Source: Medicago truncatula
Taxonomy: Eukaryota > Streptophyta > Magnoliopsida > Fabales > Fabaceae
Direction of reading: 5' to 3'
Assembly (NCBI RefSeq): GCF_003473485.1
Contig: NC_053046.1
Coordinates: 3,854,001-3,918,000, forward strand
DNA: 64,000 bases
Positions 59,901-64,000 of the stretch are shown piece after piece. How positions within the stretch are numbered: the first letter of the stretch is position 1; every line of letters starts with the position of its first letter. Position numbers and translations under genes: made by a program. The notes under the pieces were generated by a model. It had not been told where the DNA came from. It saw only the letters and a program-made list of their open reading frames with translations, and did no database searches.

Positions 59901-62137
59901 CATTCATCATCTCACAGGATGTCAAACTAGTATTTTCTGAAATAATTTGCGATGCTGAAAATAAGATGAAAATAAACCTTAAATTAGGATTATAAATTCA
60001 ATCCTAAGGTCCAACTTTATTTCTGAAACAATCGTATTAAGTAAGTTCGATCCAGAATCAGTGCATCAGTATGGTAACTATGGTTTTCCAATTTAGGGAA
60101 GTTCTTAACATTTTTTCAAATATGGTTCAATAATGGTGCAACACTTAAGAGTCGGTGTAACAAGATAAATCTAATCTAATAAAATAATATACCTGAATTA
60201 TAGGCAGGTTTGACGTTGATTGATACAGTGGAAGTTGTCAACTCAGATTCCATGCTACCTGCACTAAGAGGCGATGAAACAACTCCCTTATCACCAAGAT
60301 GGGATTGGGCAACATCAAAATGCATTTGGCTAGAATCAGAAAGAATCTTTGTATTCTTTTCATCATTGACAGAAACATCTTGGTCAAATTTTTCTGGGTC
60401 ACTTTGCCTATCAGGTTCATTGTTTACACATGTTTGAGTCGATTCACCCACAATGGAAGAGTTTCTTGAAGAAGCCACCAAACTGAAACTGGAAAAACCT
60501 CCAACCCTGTTGTCATTATTTCCTTCACTAACAATAGAAATGCTATTTTCCTCTGCAGGAAACATAGATGACTCCAACTTGCTAGATAAAATCCCTGAAT
60601 CCATGTGGTCACCAGTGTTTAATGAAATATTTTCCTTAAGAACATTGCTTGCACTGTAAGTTTTGTTCTCAATGACATCCACAGTTTGCTGGAGATTGGG
60701 ACAAATTCCATGACTGGACTTGCTATCCTCAATCACCTGCCCGGCAGAGAAAGAATCATCTTTAACTGAAACCTTTGGTGATATGCAAGTATCTGGTACG
60801 GACTGATCCTCCATTTCCGCATCTTTAAGCAAAACTAAGTTTTCACTTGGATTTTCCTGAGACAGATCACGGGAACATATGTCTTCACTGCATCTTTCTT
60901 CTTTCTGCATGTCAGAAACTGCAACGGTTCTTATTCCCATGGAATCCTCTAAACTACTTAACCCGGTCTCCGGTCCTTTCGCTAAACTCCCTCCTTCTAA
61001 AGAGTCTTGTGGGGGTGTTGGAAAAAGAGATTTATCCGGATGATGTGCATCAACACTAGCTGCATTTTGATCCAGAGTCTGTGTGTCTACAACAGCTTCC
61101 TCCTTCATCATAGAAGATTCCACATTTTGATTATTAGTTTGTGCTTGTTGTGAACCTTGTTGCTCATCAACCATATTTTGCACAGATGATTCAGTAATAT
61201 TAGCTTCCGCCACTAGTGCTGACGAATCATGAGCTTCACCATGACCCGAGATATCAGCCACAGTCTCAACTTCGCTTTGGTTACTAATGTTACTTTTATC
61301 ATTGGTAAAGATAGTTGGACTACCCTCAGACATAGGCAGGTCAATGTTTTGCAGAGATGATTCAGTAATATTAGTTTCCACCACAAGTGCTGATGAATCG
61401 TGAGTTTCACCATGATCTGAGACATCAGCCACAGTCTCAACTTCTCTTTGGTTAGTAATGTTACTTTTATCATTTGTAAAGAGAGTTGGACTACCCTCAG
61501 CCATAGGTAAGTCAATATTTCGGAACATGTCATTTGGTTCCGGAATACCTGAACTTCCATCGAAGGAAAATTCACCATCATGACTTTGGGAAATTCCTGT
61601 CTGAGACTGCTCCATTCCTACATGTTTCTTCAATCCAGAAAAACTTGTATGTGTATCAAAAGGTGGCTGTAAATTTGTAACATTATTATTAAATTCATTT
61701 CTATCATCGGGTTTAGAATTGGAGTCCATTTGCTTAGCTAAGCAGGCCAGTTCATCACAAGCACCCGATTCCCGAGTTTGCCTAGGAATATACTCCCCCT
61801 GTCCAACAGATTTTAAGAGCATTTCAACAGACTCTGAGGAAGCAGCCTCGGACCACACATTGCCATACCTTGATATAGAGCAAGATCCAGCAGCAGTTGA
61901 ATTGAACTCTATGTTACTACCCGCACGGGAAAATGTGTCGTCAATCCACTGGTTATCTTCGTTACTTTCAATGCCAAGAAAAACTTCAGTCTCAACCAAA
62001 CTATCAAATCTTAAATTTGATTGAAGGCTTTCGTCAAAATCAAACTTAGGGAGAGCATATACTGGAGGAAATTTGGTGTTCCCTTCAGCAGCTAAATGAA
62101 GATTCTGGCTTTCAAAATCACTATCATCATAATCCAT
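50940..62137 (-). CDS. G2484-1: Agenet (Tudor-like) domain protein, G2484-1-like
   Basis: Fourteen coding exons: 60193-62137, 59301-59954, 57269-57666, 56551-57023, 56340-56392, 56134-56241, 54351-56041, 53961-54069, 52864-53038, 52693-52760, 52458-52573, 51537-52379, 51044-51119 and 50940-50959. All are GT..AG and in phase; 2,242 residues. It begins MDYDDSDFESQNLHLAAEGN. A long acidic Ser-rich N-terminus is followed by a Lys/Arg-rich AT-hook-like tract (TPKRKARQPSNKATGKE), a conserved block (IQGTTPDEAHMISAYGG then RNLWENVWRVCMERQ) and an Ala-rich coiled coil in exon 54351-56041. Agenet modules follow from about residue 1768 (GSLVEVFKDEEGHKAAWFMG, VYVCYTSLVAVEG, later YAWSVGDRVDAWIQERWREG). 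The tail LLEGLQSSLMVSKIPSVSHN ends at NNHQS. Agenet domains bind methylated histones or other chromatin ligands. Order and sequence match Arabidopsis G2484-1 (At4g17330) as I recall it; function inferred. Confidence 0.88.
51170..51415. mobile_element. Foldback MITE in the 3'-most long intron of the Agenet gene
   Basis: acttgggtgacatagagttg (from 51219) pairs with caactctaagtcacccaagt (to 51353); an inner pair, ggccaatcacaatgccacaa with attgtgacattgtgattggt, extends it. It lies within the intron 51120-51536. No target duplication was fixed. Confidence 0.65.
59007..59206. mobile_element. 200-bp MITE in a long intron of the Agenet gene
   Basis: A perfect 20-bp inverted terminal pair, atgctagcaacacacattct, lies at 59007-59026 and inverted at 59187-59206. 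Inner arms pair gattggttaaaattcacatg with catgtgaattttaaccaatc. The whole intron is 57667-59300. Confidence 0.8.
59530..59790 (-). repeat. In-frame 129-bp tandem duplication in an Agenet gene exon
   Basis: Two 43-residue units share AGISALVGSSEQETAP and then EKLHPSGTTGH. They differ at several residues (KA/EA, SPVKET/CPVKEA, HLKCDL/HFICDI), so the duplication is not brand new. Confidence 0.9.
61178..61519 (-). repeat. In-frame 171-bp tandem duplication in the first coding exon of the Agenet gene
   Basis: Two 57-residue units start NIDLPM and share EGSPT.FTNDKSNI.NQ, EVETVADVS/IS, HGE.HDSSALV and NITESS. About a dozen residues differ. Confidence 0.9.
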
Positions 62138-64000
62138 GGGTGAATCCCTAAAGCAAATAAGTTTGTTAGAATAAGATAAACACCCAGAATAGTGCTCAAA
62201 CTTGATATAGTTATATGCATGCATGAATGAGTAGGAACATGTGCACAGAGACACATACAAAAGCAGCAAAGTTATTCAAATTAAAAAATTGTCGTCTTCC
62301 TTGTCTGACAACAATTTACTACTCAAATACAAAGCAAGAAAATGCATAACCTAAATTTAACGAAGGGGGTAAAGACTTGATTTTTCAGCAATTAATAGCT
62401 ACCCCACAATTCCAATTTTCAAAGCTTCTAGCAAATATGTACATATTACCTAGCATAGCTTAATAAGAGAAAAACCAAATATTATATCAAAACAATTGTG
62501 GTTACCAGACACTGATATAGCTATCTAATATTCTAATCGACAGCCGATGCACTTTGCAGGATGGGACACAAGAGAACAAAGCCACTGGTTGACTGCCTAG
62601 TGATCTGACAAATCATTTGGAACTATTACGTGGAAGAAAAAAATCATAAAAAATAAACCTAGATAATTGAAAAACTCGTTATTTTGATTTCATAAATCAT
62701 TCAGATGGGCTAATCCTCGGCCACTGTAGTATATATTGAGAAAGCTTCTACGATGAAGAAGTCCTAGAAACATCCAGCAGCTTCTAAACATTTGGTGGCT
62801 TCTTCATTAGCCTCGTCTCATCCAAAAAAAACGACAGGTTTGAAAAAAAGCGATTAGACTAAACAACTTTTAAAAAAAAATCAGCAACTAATCCCAAAAA
62901 ACAAACAACAAGTTTCAAATAAATATTAGATCAAGCAATTCTTATAAAAAAAAGATCTGGACCTAAGTAGAGTGTTCCGCCTCACGTAAGAAATCTAACA
63001 CACACACACAACATTCTCCCCTTCACAAAAATTTAATAACAAACCAAGTTATACCAACTATAATAAACTTAAAATTAACCTGTAGACTAGACAACAAAGA
63101 GAATCAGAGAGAAATGGAATAACTAGTGTTTCAACAGAGCCCTGCACTCAACTTAATACAAATCTTTATTTACCGGCATAGACAAAAATTGAGCTGCCAG
63201 AAATGAGTCGGGCCTAACGGGCCGGCCCACGAGCCGACATCACTTAATTTTAAATCTAGAACCAATCATAATAAAAATAAACAATATAAATCTAATCTAA
63301 GATATACTTTGAGATACTCTAATACAATATAAAAGATGCTAAAATATTTTATAATGTTCTAACATAACATTTAGCAACAAAGTGATCATTTTTCGAATAA
63401 AAATGACAAATTGAAATGAAAATAAGAAAAATCATTAACCCTAAATCATACCAACAATACAAAAACAAAATTAAGAACCTAGTGTCAGACATGAACAGTA
63501 CCAGAAGAAGTTAGGCTAGAGACGCTACCTCCCTCCATTCGGCGATGAAATCCACACCGTTGATCTCACCAATTCCTCAATCGTACAGTCATCTACGTTT
63601 CTACTCAGAAAAAAAAAATCAATTCATCACTGTAATTTCAACATCACAGATAAAAAATGGAACAAAAGTGAAATGAAACTCACCGGTGAGATTCGAGTTT
63701 TTGCAGATTGAATTAGGAATTAGGGTTCAGACGAGAGTGGGGGGTGTGAAAGTGAAACTGGAACTTCGCAAGTGAATTTTGTTGTTTGGATGAGAATGAG
63801 AAAGAAAAAAAGTACTTACACGAATTTTGTTTTTTTGCTAAGGATGTGATAGGAATCAAAATAATTTAAAAAAGTGGTTTTATTCTTAAATAGTTTAGAT
63901 CCAATGGTTAAAAGGGTAATGTTATGACACGTGTGTGGTGTTGATTTGTTGATGGAAAGTAGTATCAACTATCTAGGATTATAGGAGAAAACCGCTATTT
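62138..64000 (-). promoter_or_regulatory. Spliced 5' leader and promoter side of the Agenet gene
   Basis: Ten leader bases (62138-62147) follow an acceptor CTTTAG|GG. Further up, 63529-63600 is bounded by acceptor GAGTAG|AAACG and donor GGGAG|GTAGCG, and a first leader exon ends at 63684 with donor CACCG|GTGAGT. The leader introns are therefore about 1.38 kb and 83 bp. The exons are calls from splice signals and unusual GC content, not from transcripts. The promoter should lie around 63.8-63.9 kb; no TATA box is claimed. Confidence 0.5.
63566..63592 (-). promoter_or_regulatory. Possible upstream ORF in the Agenet gene leader
   Basis: In the predicted leader exon 63529-63600 an ATG opens an eight-codon frame (MTVRLRNW) ending in TGA. 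If the exon is used, ribosomes would meet it before the main start. Confidence 0.35.

Overview
The window is nuclear DNA of a flowering plant, very probably a legume close to Medicago truncatula. That reading rests on spliced genes with GT..AG introns in very AT-rich intergenic DNA, plant-only families (WAT1/MtN21 transporter, PLS-class PPR, EAR-motif C2H2 zinc finger, plant MMP, plant O-fucosyltransferase, Agenet protein of the G2484-1 type) and legume-style mobile elements. The species is inference; no search was run. No bacterial, organellar or viral block, CRISPR array, rRNA gene or convincing tRNA gene was seen.

Left gene block, 1-15.2 kb: a repeat cluster (1-1121), a two-finger ZAT-like zinc finger gene (minus, 2018-2818), an FBD/LRR gene that lacks its F-box (minus, 4290-5285), a complete seven-exon WAT1-related transporter (minus, 6337-8354), a non-autonomous Mutator-like element with perfect 9-bp target duplications (9374-10509), an intronless PPR gene (plus, 10786-12345) and an intronless matrix metalloproteinase gene (minus, 14104-15180).

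Mobile-element desert, 15.2-44 kb: no intact host gene was found. It holds a tRNA-derived SINE, a probable Helitron (about 20129-29410) with a canonical 3' hairpin plus CTAG end, a decayed PIF1-type helicase, a LINE remnant and a 1,759-bp almost perfect tandem duplication. Further right are a Mutator-like element carrying a beta-amylase gene fragment nested in another element, a solo LTR that split a tandem array and was then hit by a hAT-like MITE, an OTU-domain fragment, small MITEs, a copia remnant split by a second SINE, a complete Cassandra TRIM with 5S rRNA-like LTRs, two more Mutator-like foldbacks (one with arrays of 16-bp palindromes in its arms) and a two-family minisatellite field. 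Insertion order can often be read from which element interrupts which.

Right gene block, 44-64 kb: a nine-exon plant GDP-fucose O-fucosyltransferase-like gene (plus, 45057-49624, 520 aa) converges on a fourteen-coding-exon Agenet/Tudor-like gene (minus, 50940-62137, 2,242 aa) with a spliced 5' leader reaching about 63.8 kb. In both gene models every exon junction keeps frame. The genes look like independent housekeeping and regulatory loci rather than a pathway cluster. I found no convincing new biological system; the strongest unusual signals are the Helitron with its tandem block, the gene-capturing element, the palindrome-armed element and in-frame duplications inside the Agenet protein gene.
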